Source of the DNA: Boswellia sacra | Lineage: Eukaryota > Streptophyta > Magnoliopsida > Sapindales > Burseraceae | Reading direction: 5' to 3' | Assembly (NCBI GenBank): GCA_013180625.2 | Contig: SNVD02013264.1 | Coordinates: forward strand, 1 to 64,000 | Length of the DNA stretch: 64,000 nt | The notes under the pieces: model-generated | What the model was told of the DNA's origin: nothing | Databases searched by the model: none | What the model saw: only the letters and a program-made list of their open reading frames with translations | Made by a program: the position numbers and the translations under genes | Shown here: positions 11,437 to 21,231 of the stretch, one piece after another | Layout of the letters: every line of letters begins with the position of its first letter | Numbering within the stretch: the first letter of the stretch is position 1

Positions 11437-12588
11437 TGTTTCTTGAAGGTCATTCCTAGGAGGAGGAGCATATGCATGATCATGAGAATTTTGAAAATTT
11501 TGTTGTGCTTGAAAAGGGACTTGTGAAGATTGTGCATGATTGTCATTTTTTCAGCTAAAATTTGGATGATTTCTCCAACCAGGATTATAGGTTTGTGAAT
11601 ATGGATTGTGATTTGGCCTTTTGAAAGTGTTCAAGGCATTGGCTTCTTCATGGAGACATTCCCTAAAGGCAGGCAAAGTTGGGCAATCATCAGTAGAATG
11701 GTCATTGTCATCACAAATGTTACAGACATTTTCTTGAATAGATTTCAATTGACCACTCTTTTTCATCTCTAAAGCCTCGACTTTTCTAGCTAGGGATGCA
11801 AATTTGGCTTGAAGGTCATGGTCTTCCCTAAGGTTGTAAATGCCTCTATTGGATTCGAGGTTGGGGCCTTGCCTGGTACCTCATAGGTGCCAGCAGTGTC
11901 CCAATTTTGTGCCTTTTCTGCCAAGGAATCTAGGAAGTCAAGTGCTTCCTCAGGGTCTTTTTCTTTAAATTCTCCATTACACATTAATTCTACTAGTTGC
12001 CTATCTTGAGGTGTTAACCCTTCATAGAAGTGTGCAACTATTCTCCAAGTTTCAAAACCATGGTGAGGACAGGTATTAAGTAGTTCCTTATACCTATCCC
12101 AACATTGGTAAAGGGTTTCCCCTTGTTTTTGAGAGAAATCAGAAATTTGTCTTTTAAGAGAATTTGTTCTATGGGTAGAAAAAATTTTTTCAAAAATTGT
12201 TGTTTCATCTCATCCCATGAACTGATGGAATTCGACCTCAAATTTTGTAGCCATGTTCTAGCTTTATCTTTTAAAGAAAAAGGAAAAAGCTTTAATCTAA
12301 TGGTGTTTATGCTACAATTTGGGTCAGTGTAGGAGCTACATACCTCTTCAAAGAGTTTCAAGTGCGAATATGGGTTCTCCATGTCAAGGCCATGAAAAGT
12401 GGGTAGAAGTTGAACAAAACTTGGTTTGAAATTGAAATGGATTGAATCTGGAGGAGAAACTACACAAGATGGTGCACTAGTCCTTACCGGATTCATGTAG
12501 TCTTGAGGGTTCTTCGTTGGTTTTGATCATTTTGTTGCGAACGGTTGTCCCCTTCATCCGTGAATATTTCCTCATGATTGTTGGCCAT
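11437..12588 (-). pseudogene. Athila gag
   Basis: The probable start is the ATG at 12588 (MANNHEEIFTDEGDN). The frame shifts near 12510 and continues as NPVRTSAPSCVVSPP and the capsid core LKLFPFSLKDKARTWLQNL. It shifts again near 12100, followed by EALDFLDSLAEKAQNWD. A zinc knuckle CNICDDNDHSTDDC (CX2CX4HX4C) sits near 11685-11725. Gag forms the particle that holds the RNA. At least three frame breaks make it non-functional as assembled. Confidence 0.87.
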
Positions 12589-12763
12589 GTTTTCTAAGAA
12601 AGATGATGTTTTTCTAACAAGTCTACCACTAGATGTTCGTGACCAAATTTTCATGCAAGAAAGGGAGAAGAAAAGAGAGCAAAGATGAACACACAAAAAA
12701 TAAAAATTTAGATCTAAGATGAGAAAAGAGAATACTTACAATTTTGCACGCCAATTTTTACCT

Positions 12764-12781
12764 TCCCCGGCAACGGCGCCA
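12764..12781 (-). other. Athila primer binding site (tRNA-Asp type)
   Basis: The reverse complement reads TGGCGCCGTTGCCGGGGA, the characteristic Athila primer site. It begins six bases inside the 5' LTR border at 12788. Confidence 0.92.
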
Positions 12782-12787
12782 AAAACT

Positions 12788-14317
12788 TGACACATCCGAA
12801 AAAGGATTGTCTCCCAAGTATAGGAGTGTCGAAGTAATAAAACCCGGTGAGACCGGGGTCGATCCACGAGGAAGGGGATTTTAGCGTTACAAATTATAAG
12901 TTAAGCAAATATGATATGAATAATTGAAAGAAATGATAAGATAATCTCAACAAATATGTAAAGATGGTAGGTGATATTACCGACCATTCAAATATAAAAC
13001 AAAAGATAAAAGGAGGTAAAACCATCCATGGAAATAGGTGGTATAACCAACCATAGTAAATTAAAGAATAATTTCATAAGGTGGTAGAACCTACCATAGT
13101 AAATAAAATAAAAAGTTCATAAACAATAGAATAATTAAAATATAAGAGGAACTAACACAATAATAATGAAAGCTAAGGTTAGGGGATCCGCCCTTGATAT
13201 TTCAAATAAGGATAATTAACCCATTTTAGTTATATGAATTATATTTGTTTCATTACCAATATTTATACCACTTCTTGTAAATGGGTTCAAGCATCCAATG
13301 TGCCAATCATCATATGTCTACAACAAATCAAGGTTCCTAACTAGATTCGTGTCGGTAAGGAAGAACCATACATCATCTAGAAAGGATCCAAGCATTTGAT
13401 GTGCCAAGGATTGTCGACAATGGATCAAGACCTCCACTTTACGAGTGGTGTCAAGATTGATTAAGAAATTAAATATAAATCATATTGAATAAACATTATA
13501 AGATTAAGATTATTAAGCACATATTAAGGGTTAGAGAATCCTTATTCTCATATCAAGGGTTTCACCCTTTCACCTTAGCAAAAGAGAAATTAGAAGAACA
13601 TTATAATAGAAAGAGAATAAAATGCAAGAAAAAGGAAATTCATTAATAACATAAACACACAAAACACAATACAAGATCCTAGCCAAAGCCAAAATGTTCC
13701 AGCCAAGGCCAAGATGCCCCAATGGGTCACAAGGCACCTCTATTTATAGATACATCCAGGGGCAAACTTGTCAAATTACAAGGGCATAATTGTCAAATAT
13801 TAGTTGTAAATATCTTTGACAATTGGGATCATTAGGCACCGACTTTGACCATCAATTTTGACATCGAAATGTTGTGAATTTTAATCACATGTCTTCATGA
13901 AAGTTGTAGATATTTCTCTCAGCTTTCTAGAACATATTGATTTGCACAATTTGGATACGTATTTTGAGAGATACGGTCCAAATACTGAGGCCTGGTCAGA
14001 CTGGGCCGAGACTGTAGATGGGTTCACTTCAAGCCCAATTTTGGTCCACTAAGAGCCCGAATTTGATGATGCTTGTGAAATGCAATCTTGTAGACAATTG
14101 AATCAGCTTTCCAAAACATTAAGAATTGCACCATTCTGATCTATAAATAGAGAGTTATACCCATTTTACCGAACCTGTAACAAAACCAAAATTAAGAGAA
14201 ATTAATTCCAAAGATGCAAATGCTACAAATATGCTTAAGTTGAGGAATTTAATGACACTATTAATGCAATATGATGAACTAAACTCTTATTAAACATGCA
14301 TATTTAAGTGTTCATCA
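12788..14317 (-). repeat. Athila 5' LTR
   Basis: Direct copy of 2772-4295. It should hold the element's promoter. No recognisable ORF is present. Confidence 0.93.
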
Positions 14318-15276
14318 GTATCTTTCTTGAATGACCATGCTATGGCAATTCCAATTCCAAACAATAGCCGATTTTATTCCTTCTTATTCCAAATATTCCA
14401 TTACCTTCTCCCCCACCCACAAATAAATAAACAAAAAAGAAAAAGGACAAAAAGGGGCTCCAATGTACAGAATTGACAATCGCACCAATGTTCCACATAC
14501 ATATTTCCAACAAACAAATAACCTTGACAACATATAAGATGTCTTATATTGTATTGGATTAAAAATTATTACCTTCCATCCTCAAGGAGTGATCCTTCCA
14601 ATATTGAGTTACAATAAGCATTACTCAAAGCGCCAAATAATTCCAAGATTGTAGGTTCCCAGACCATCACATCTAAGGTTAGAGATCTCACCTGCAGTTG
14701 AAATATGAGGTATATTATTGAAGGCAAAGAAATGAATGAAGATCATGACAACTAGATATTTTAATCCTATAAGCAGATGGTTATGTACTCTATTGATTTT
14801 GCAGTGATTTGGTTGGATATATTTTCACGCTTTCTTTGATAAATATTAAAAAGAAATATGAGTGATACAATAATTTAAATTGGAGCAGATGAAGTCTACC
14901 ATTAATGAAAAGTGAGAGAAAATGTAGACCAAACAAGAAACAGAAAGTTCAGATATAAATATACCATAAAATTACCCTGATAACTTTTGATGTTAACTAA
15001 TAGTTTAGTGGCTCTGAAGGCAAATGATAGCTGTGCAAAATCTTAGAGGCGTTGACTAAAAATGGCCCACTCAATAATGGAAATGAGAAAAGAACAATAG
15101 ATAAGTTTCTTCAGTCAACCAGTGCTTCTTGATTCAGTTAATAATTCACTATAGCTGCTCCAGCTTTAAGCTATCGTGCAATTTGTGTAGAAGTGAATAT
15201 TATTTATCTAAGTATGATCTGAGAGATTCTTTTCATATTGATGCTTTTGAGTTTTCAAATTTTAAAATTTGCACAC
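14318..15276. other. Intergenic stretch, nothing recognised
   Basis: AT-rich unique-looking sequence. No ORF, RNA gene or transposon end could be recognised on either strand. Confidence 0.5.
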
Positions 15277-15723
15277 CTTTGAAATATGAATGCCAAGATT
15301 TCGGTGGACACCAGAACATTCAATGCACAACAATATCCTAAGATTAAGAGATGCCCAATCAGGCTTAGGAGAACTGCACTCTGCACAAAGATCATTTCCA
15401 GCAATTTGTCTGAGGATTACAAAAACATTCTCAGGGTGGCTGTTGTTCAAGTCTTTCTCTGAACTGCAATTCCTATTTATTGATGAAGCATCAATAGCAT
15501 CACCAGAGGCAGACTCATTGTTTCCCAACTGTCTTGTTTTGGGAACTGGCTGCAAAGGATACAAATAGTTCTTTTCAGGAAAACTTAAAATACTGCATTA
15601 AAAATTTAGTCTTGTGTGATAAATAAAAATTGATTCAACCTGTTGCAGAACAGAATTCAAAAGGGATGCAATGACTCCAGTGATTTTGTTTACCTAGTCC
15701 ATCTTGTCTGCTTCCTTTTCAGC
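15277..15723 (-). pseudogene. Two exons of an ACAP-type ARF GTPase-activating protein (AGD family), broken
   Basis: AGD proteins (BAR-PH-ArfGAP-ankyrin) stimulate GTP hydrolysis by ARF in vesicle traffic. On the minus strand exon 15640-15723 encodes the end of a PH domain (KITGVIASLLNS) and is bounded by TGTCAG and GTTGAA splice borders. Exon 15277-15549 encodes the start of the ArfGAP zinc finger, CAEC and CIEC with the conserved DWASLNL and SGVHRNLG, and ends at AAAG/GTGTGC. A TAG at 15694-15696 replaces the Trp normally before VNKITGV. The rest of the finger, the ankyrin repeats and the BAR domain are not seen nearby. A gene fragment is the best reading. Confidence 0.8.
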
Positions 15724-17044
15724 CTGACAAACAAGCATGGGACAGAACTTCTCATAATCATTAAAGGATACGTCAAATATTTGCAATTTACTTAAAGCAA
15801 GCAAAGATTTTAAATATGAAATGATAAAGCAATCTACTTTATTCTTCAGAGATTGACAATTCTATCTCGCCTAGATCTGACAATTCTATCTCGCCTAGAT
15901 CACTCTATTGTACTGGTATGAAGAATAACAACTTGCTAGCATATTCAAAGGTGAACAATTTCCTAGAGCCATTAAACTGTTTTATCAGTATCGGTAATGA
16001 ACAATACAACCTAAAATTTCAAGATTTCTGACAATTAAAAAGCTCAGCTAGTCAATAAAAGTTTTATACTTCACATACAGTTAGTCTTAAGCTAATGCAA
16101 AACTAATCTTCTCATCATCCATTTATCTACTCTATCAGTGGCCTTGAAGATTAATCCATTCATACATCATCCATACATGCTTTCCGATGGTATATAGAAG
16201 TCTTCAATATGTTAAAAAAGTTTATCTTTACGTCATCTAACAGAAAAGAAATAGCATATTCTAATGCTTCTTCAAGTTTCCTATCATTTACCTCCAAAAA
16301 TGATACAGGGATATGATATATAACACCTCAGTAGGAACAACAAACATATGGTTCAATGCTTACCATCCTTGGCTTACATGCTTAGTGCAGTAGTCACCTT
16401 GCTATTAGATCTAAATTCAGAATTATTATGGCTAACTGCAGGTTTTGAGATTGTTTTACCATAATATTGAATTGGGCCAAACAAAATGCAAAGAATCAAC
16501 AATTTACCAGCATATGAAAGTGTGCTGTTCCAGCTTAGCCTAGGTGATTTGACAAGAAAAAAAAAATACATTTTTAGAAGATAAACAATAGAAATCAATC
16601 TTTTGAGAGAAAATTCAACAATTGGTATCTATCTGGCTTCAGTTACTAAAGCTACTCACGATACTTCTTGCTTCTTCATCTACCATAATTGAACATGGGT
16701 TTTTAATCTGGTTCTGTTATTTTTTATTTTGGGCTAATTTTATGAGCTAACTCAAAATAAATACCAATTGTTAAACTTGGATAAAATTCATAATTGAAAA
16801 TGGGTTTTTGCTTCTTCATCCCTCTGATAGAACATATCAAAATAAATTTCATGAGCTAACTCGCTTCAAAATTTCAGGAGTTAAATGCTTAAGGTAACTA
16901 TGCAGGGAAATTACAGAACAACACTAATGAAACATTCAAATATTGGATACACAAGTGATTAACAGCCAAACACCAACACCCCACCCCCACCAACCCTAAG
17001 AAAGTAATAAAGAGAGAGTGAGAGAAAAAGAAGAGAGATACAAC
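15724..17044. other. AT-rich stretch with intron-like character
   Basis: No clear exon apart from the weak LINE-like trace at 16448-16547. A perfect 24-bp tandem duplication containing CAATTCTATCTCGCCTAGAT is seen at about 15856-15903. Confidence 0.45.
16448..16547 (-). pseudogene. Possible LINE reverse-transcriptase fragment
   Basis: The minus-strand frame reads PRLSWNSTLSYAGKLL followed by ILFGPIQYYGKTI. This resembles the conserved LSYAGRLQLIKSVLFSIQxYW block downstream of the RT core in plant L1 elements, also seen in the intact-looking copies at 46380 and 63720. The match is short and may be chance. Confidence 0.35.
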
Positions 17045-17187
17045 CTCTTGCAATGGATGTCGGTCAGCAAGCTGAAAAGCTAGAAGCTCATGAAAAAGAC
17101 AACCATAATAGTATTGACTAATCAGTGCAGTATTGCCTTCTAGTACTTCCACAGTCTTAGACAATGCCTTAAAGAGAGCTTCTTCTT
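17045..17187 (-). pseudogene. Exon-like fragment of an unidentified conserved protein
   Basis: The minus strand has an acceptor TTTCAG just before 17187 and a donor GAG/GTTGTA at 17045. The enclosed 143 bp reads EEALFKALSKTVEV, GNTALISQYYYGCLFHE and LLAFQLADRHPLQE without stops. The helical, non-repetitive sequence looks like real host coding DNA. The frame also stays open upstream to 17278 (MGAYIRNSAHTSSKYF), which may be more of the same gene. I do not recognise the family. It does not match BAR or PH domains, so it is probably not part of the neighbouring AGD fragment. Confidence 0.5.
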
Positions 17188-17649
17188 CTGAAATTACAAA
17201 ATTTATCATACCTATGAGGAAATATTTGGAACTGGTGTGCGCGCTATTGCGTATATATGCACCCATGGCAACCAACACCTATCATCGAGTCCAATAATAA
17301 TGTAAGAATACAGCCAGCCAGACATTTTGAACTATGAGGAAAGATAGTAGAACAAACCATAAAGCATCAGAAATTTATCATACCTTAACTGCTAAACTTG
17401 TCAACCATTGCCTGGGTAGATGTCGAGCTAGCCTCAATGTCATTTTATTTATAATTCTACAATAAGATAGGCAGAGTTCCAAATTATACCAGTTATAAAA
17501 TCTATCAATATAACAAATTCCCAATTAAAATTTTCCAAAACATAACCTACAAGCTAAAGTTTTGGAAATTGGTTGGAAAGCAGATGCCAAAACATCAATG
17601 TTTGTCAACTGTAACAACATCAGGCAAGACACAGCTAGGAAAGAAGTCA

Positions 17650-17739
17650 ATTCTACTTTGACTGCTGGAGCAATTGGTTCTTCAATGGCAGTAGCTGTGC
17701 TATAACTAAATGCTCCCCTGCTCACCCTAGAATTCTTCC
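17650..17739 (-). pseudogene. Probable N-terminal fragment of mitochondrial aldehyde dehydrogenase (ALDH2B-like)
   Basis: After a polypyrimidine/CAG acceptor (..TTTTTTTTCAG at 17740-17750) the frame reads SRVSRGAFSYSTATAIEEP then IAPAVKVE. This resembles the end of the mitochondrial targeting peptide and the mature N-terminus of plant ALDH2B (..STAAAVEEPITPPVxV..). After VE the match is lost, so only this short piece is present. The next 120 bases remain open but are unrecognised. The identification rests on about 25 residues. Confidence 0.5.
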
Positions 17740-18150
17740 CTGAAAAAAAATTGTTAGCCATTAAATGTAATTAAAAAACAAAAAAATGCACTGCATAAAA
17801 TGGATTTCATGCAGTGCTTTTCTGAATATTCTAGGAACTATATTTGCTAGTCTTACCAATTTCGTTGATGAACTACAAGTCGGAGAATTGTAAATTTGTC
17901 AAACAGAACTACATACGAAAATATTTATCTTTTTAATACAGCAGAAAATGCTTCAGGCACCCGAAATGTATATGTCATTGATTTGTAGTCTTGCCAGGTA
18001 AGTCCAGAACTAAATTTGCTCGATTTTTCAGAATTTAATTATACTCCTCTTGAGAAGGTAAGAACATTTAGAGCATGTTAGTTAGCGAAACAATAAGGTT
18101 GTCAAGATATGTAATGATTATAGAATTTAAAGTTCAATAATTCGACATAC

Positions 18151-18659
18151 CGTTAATTGCTTCAGCACCAGAGGATGGTCCGAGAGAAATTTTATGGCTA
18201 AAGTTATCGCCAGGGAAGTTGTTTCAAAGCTAGCAAAGAGTAGCACAAACATTAAATCTAGAGCAATTGCCTCTGTGAGGATTGTTCCCTCTTTCTTAAG
18301 TTCTGGGTCTGTTGATATCACAACTGGCCGTCCCACCAAACTAGTTCTAAATATTGGCCCATATCTAAAAGTAACAGCAGAAACATATATAGATTAGTGA
18401 TGCATGATGAAGATTGCACCACTTGTTGAATAATAAAATTGGAGTTTATATTGTATTTGTACCTTTCCATCCTCTTCTTGACAAAGGGAGGGATATCAGA
18501 AGTAGTGTTAGGAGCAAAGAACTGAAGGGTCTCACCTAGGAGTGGCAAGCCCATTGAACCTGGAGGGAGTTTGCCATTGCATCTAGGATTTCTCCATATG
18601 TAAACCCAATGTGTGATGCATATGATGAGCAAAGCAGCTCCAATGGATAGAGCCCACAT
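18151..18659 (-). pseudogene. CYP87-like cytochrome P450, internally deleted
   Basis: CYP87-type enzymes are ER-anchored P450 monooxygenases. Exon 1 (18463-18659) has a signal anchor MWALSIGAALLIICITHW and the proline-rich LPPGSMGLPLLGETLQFF hinge. The intron 18365-18462 has GTACAA and TTTTAG borders. Exon 2 (18151-18364) starts YGPIFRTSLVGRPVVIST DPEL, then runs directly into KKEGTILTEAIALDLM and LFASFETTSLAITLA, which is I-helix sequence. Roughly 150-200 residues between these blocks are missing, and the joint is in frame. The heme-binding cysteine region is also absent. It cannot encode an active P450. Confidence 0.85.
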
Positions 18660-19931
18660 CTTACTAAATTGTAAATGCTAGTTCAGCGAGGATCTTGGAT
18701 TGAGAAGGGAGTATGTATAATGGCAGTTTGGTTTTAACAGAAAAGAAAATGGACAAAGACAGGTTATGATTGCTAAAAAAAAGAAGAGAAAATGTGGAGG
18801 AATAGACAGGAAGGACAAGATAGTGTTGTCACGTATCTCATCAACCATAAGCACAACTTCTTAAATAGGCACAACTAGTAGCAATTTAATTATAATTGTT
18901 TTTGTGCAGTTGTTTGCATAAAAAAAAAAGTTGCAAGTAGTTGAAATTATTAGTTTGGGAATAATTCTATCAAGTAACTATTCACTCTAATCTGATTTGT
19001 CAATGGAATTTATAAATTTTTCTGTTAAATGACTAGCCACCATGCTATATGTGAAGGTTGTAGGATGGTTCCTATGTGCCTTCTCTCTTTTAGTTACATT
19101 TTTGACTAAAAATTAAGAGACAACAAATAGGAAACTGAAGGAGCACGAGGGCTGAATTCTGGCCTTTTTTAAGGAGATTTTGCAGACATAGAATGACTTT
19201 TCCCTAGATTTGAGTTGATAGAGGTTCAAAGGATCTGTCTGACTAGACTAAGTATCTGAAACTTTTTGTTTCAGATAATTATGAGATAATTATGAAAGAA
19301 TAGTTAGATTATCAACAATTAGAAAGAGAATTTCTATACATGAAATCTTCTCCATTCTGGTTTGCCAAAAGTTAATGTGTCAAATATTAGAAAATTTCTT
19401 GTAGATATCAAATATCACAAAAACAAATTATCAAATCAGTAAATGAACTTTCAAAGTGCAACTAGAAACTCAAGTACTCATAAATGATATCAGAAGCATA
19501 CCTAAGCTGAACACTGTGAAGGATAGCATGCATTATTTGTTTTTTTTCCTTAAAAAAAGACAAGTTCAAATAATAAAAGAACCATACTGATGAATCTTAA
19601 AGAAATTACCTTGTCACAGTCAGGAATAAGTTTTTACAATATTTTTATCCTCTCACTAATTTTCTCTCCTCTTACTTGTAATCAATACCGGGAAAATTGC
19701 TATGAGAATTGGAAAAAGTGGACATAATAGCAAGGTTAGGTGAGCTCTAGCTAGGTGCTTGACATCATATAATATATATATATATAACCTTGCATCATCA
19801 TCATCTCATGCCCAACCAACATTGTGTCAGCAATTTTCAAATCATTTTTAACCTATTAGTGATGCCTTGTGCCTAATACACATTCAGTATAAGTAATAGA
19901 TATCATTTATTAACATTTGACTTAAACAAAC
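18660..19931. other. Intergenic AT-rich stretch, nothing recognised
   Basis: The part next to 18660 would be the promoter side of the P450 fragment. There is an (AT)n run near 19770-19785. No gene or transposon end was recognised. Confidence 0.5.
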
Positions 19932-20431
19932 TGTAACGACCGGACCCCTGGCACGTGGCACTTTGTGGCCCTTTCGCCTTCAAGAGGTAGCCCCCGTGTC
20001 AGGCTACAGTCACACACAGTCCAGTATTGTTCGCTCTGGGCCCACCGGCCCTCACGGTTTTGTCCCCCGGTACTACCCTGTCTTGGGGAACGGGGCCTTA
20101 TAGGACACCCTCTATTACCCTCAAGGGATTATTCCCAGGAGCGCCTCCCCCACTCGAACGCATGACCCATAGGTCAATGGCGTTCAAAGTGAGTACCATT
20201 CGAGCAAGTTTGCCCGAATGGTACTCATGTTGAACTCCAATGACCTATGGGTCTTGGGTTCGAGTGGGGGAGGCGCTCCTGGGAATAATCCCTTGAGGGT
20301 AATAGAGGGTGTCCTATAAGGCCCCGTTCCCCAAGACAGGGTAGTACCGGGGACAAAACCGTGAGGGTCGGTGGACCCAGAGCGGACAATACTGGACTGT
20401 GTGCGACTGTAGCCTGACACGGGGTGGCTAC
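19932..20431. mobile_element. Large foldback (palindromic) element
   Basis: Arms 19987-20190 and about 20222-20431 are near-perfect reverse complements, and even the centre (..GTACCATTCG..CGAATGGTAC..) pairs, so almost the whole segment folds back. The left end opens TGTAACGACCGG, similar to the TGTAACAACC end of the foldback element at 32852. The two also share internal phrases such as CACGGTTTTG and GTGGCACTTTG, so they belong to one broad family. Open frames in it are palindrome artefacts. It is probably a non-autonomous foldback element or MITE. Confidence 0.7.
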
Positions 20432-20690
20432 ACGGGGAACAGGGCCTTATCCACCGGTCTCCTTATCCACCGGGGAACAGGGCCTTATAGGACACCCTCT
20501 TTTACCCGCGTGGTAGGTGGGCCCCACATATCCAGGTATTGTCCGCTTTGGGGAACGGGGCCTCAAGGGACACCCTCTATTACCCTCACGGTTTTGTCCC
20601 CCGGTACTACCCTATCTTGGGGAACGGGGCCTTATAGGACACCCTCTATTACCCTCAAGGGATTATTCCCAGGAGCGCCTCCCACACCAA
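20432..20690 (+). repeat. Partial direct copies of the foldback arm
   Basis: About 140 bases from 20550 to 20690 repeat the left-arm sequence at 20035-20153 in direct orientation (TTTTGTCCCCCGGTACTACC, then GGGATTATTCCCAGG). Smaller duplicated pieces (GGGAACAGGGCCTTAT) occur at 20435-20490. This points to rearrangement or nested insertion of the same family. Confidence 0.7.
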
Positions 20691-20884
20691 TTTTCTTTCT
20701 AGACCTCTATAGGTCGATTCAACCTCATATAAGTGAGTTCACATATCTCTACTCATTGCTTTTTCGTGCATAGTCACAATCACATATTGAGGAAGCTTCC
20801 ACAGTATCAGTTACAGTCACCTAGGGGAAAAGACTCTCTAATCAAGGTAGGACTTTTCATTTCACAGTCAGTTCCCATATAATA

Positions 20885-21231
20885 GCTCAAGGCTAGTCTG
20901 ACAATCCGGGTGATACCGGGCCCATGCTACCGAATCTCATCTAGAGAAACACATGGTCCAGACCTCCCCTCAAGCCATGGGAGTACGGAAGGCTCAAGGC
21001 TAGTCTGACAATCCGGGTGATACCGGGCCCATGCTACCGAATCTCATTTAGAGAAACACATGGTCCAGACCTCCCCTCAAGCCATGGAACAGTACAGAAC
21101 AGTACAAATACATTTAGATGCCTACACTTGAAATAGCTCGAGGCTAGTCTAACAATCCGGGTGATACCGGGCCCATGCTACCAAATCTCGTTTAGAGAAA
21201 CACATGGTCCAGACCTCCCCTCAAGCTATGA
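20885..21231 (+). repeat. Three-copy direct repeat, about 96 bp per unit
   Basis: Units begin at about 20885, 20992 and 21135, each GCTCRAGGCTAGTCT followed by CAATCCGGGTGATACCGGGC and ending GACCTCCCCTCAAGC. Spacers of roughly 10 and 47 bases separate them. No coding content is evident. Confidence 0.9.

Larger units (their letters stand above)
2772..14317 (-). mobile_element. Athila-type Ty3/gypsy LTR retrotransposon carrying a LOG gene copy
   Basis: Two direct repeats of about 1.53 kb bound the element. Read on the minus strand they begin TGATGAACAC and end GGATGTGTCA. The order from the right is 5' LTR, tRNA-Asp-type primer site, gag, protease, reverse transcriptase, RNase H, integrase, an extra ORF, a LOG-like gene copy, polypurine stretch, 3' LTR. 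The LTRs look closely alike (mostly single-base differences and small indels), so the insertion is fairly young, yet the coding part has many frameshifts and stops. Flanking pentamers ATTCA (2767-2771) and GTATC (14318-14322) do not match, so no target duplication is visible. Confidence 0.92.

Noticed and set aside
19965..20773. Proline-rich ORFs in the palindrome region, both strands
   Set aside because: They are the two readings of the same inverted repeat and contain the same phrases on each strand.
20885..21231. CRISPR-like array
   Set aside because: Three long repeats with unequal spacers in plant DNA, with no cas genes and the wrong repeat length.
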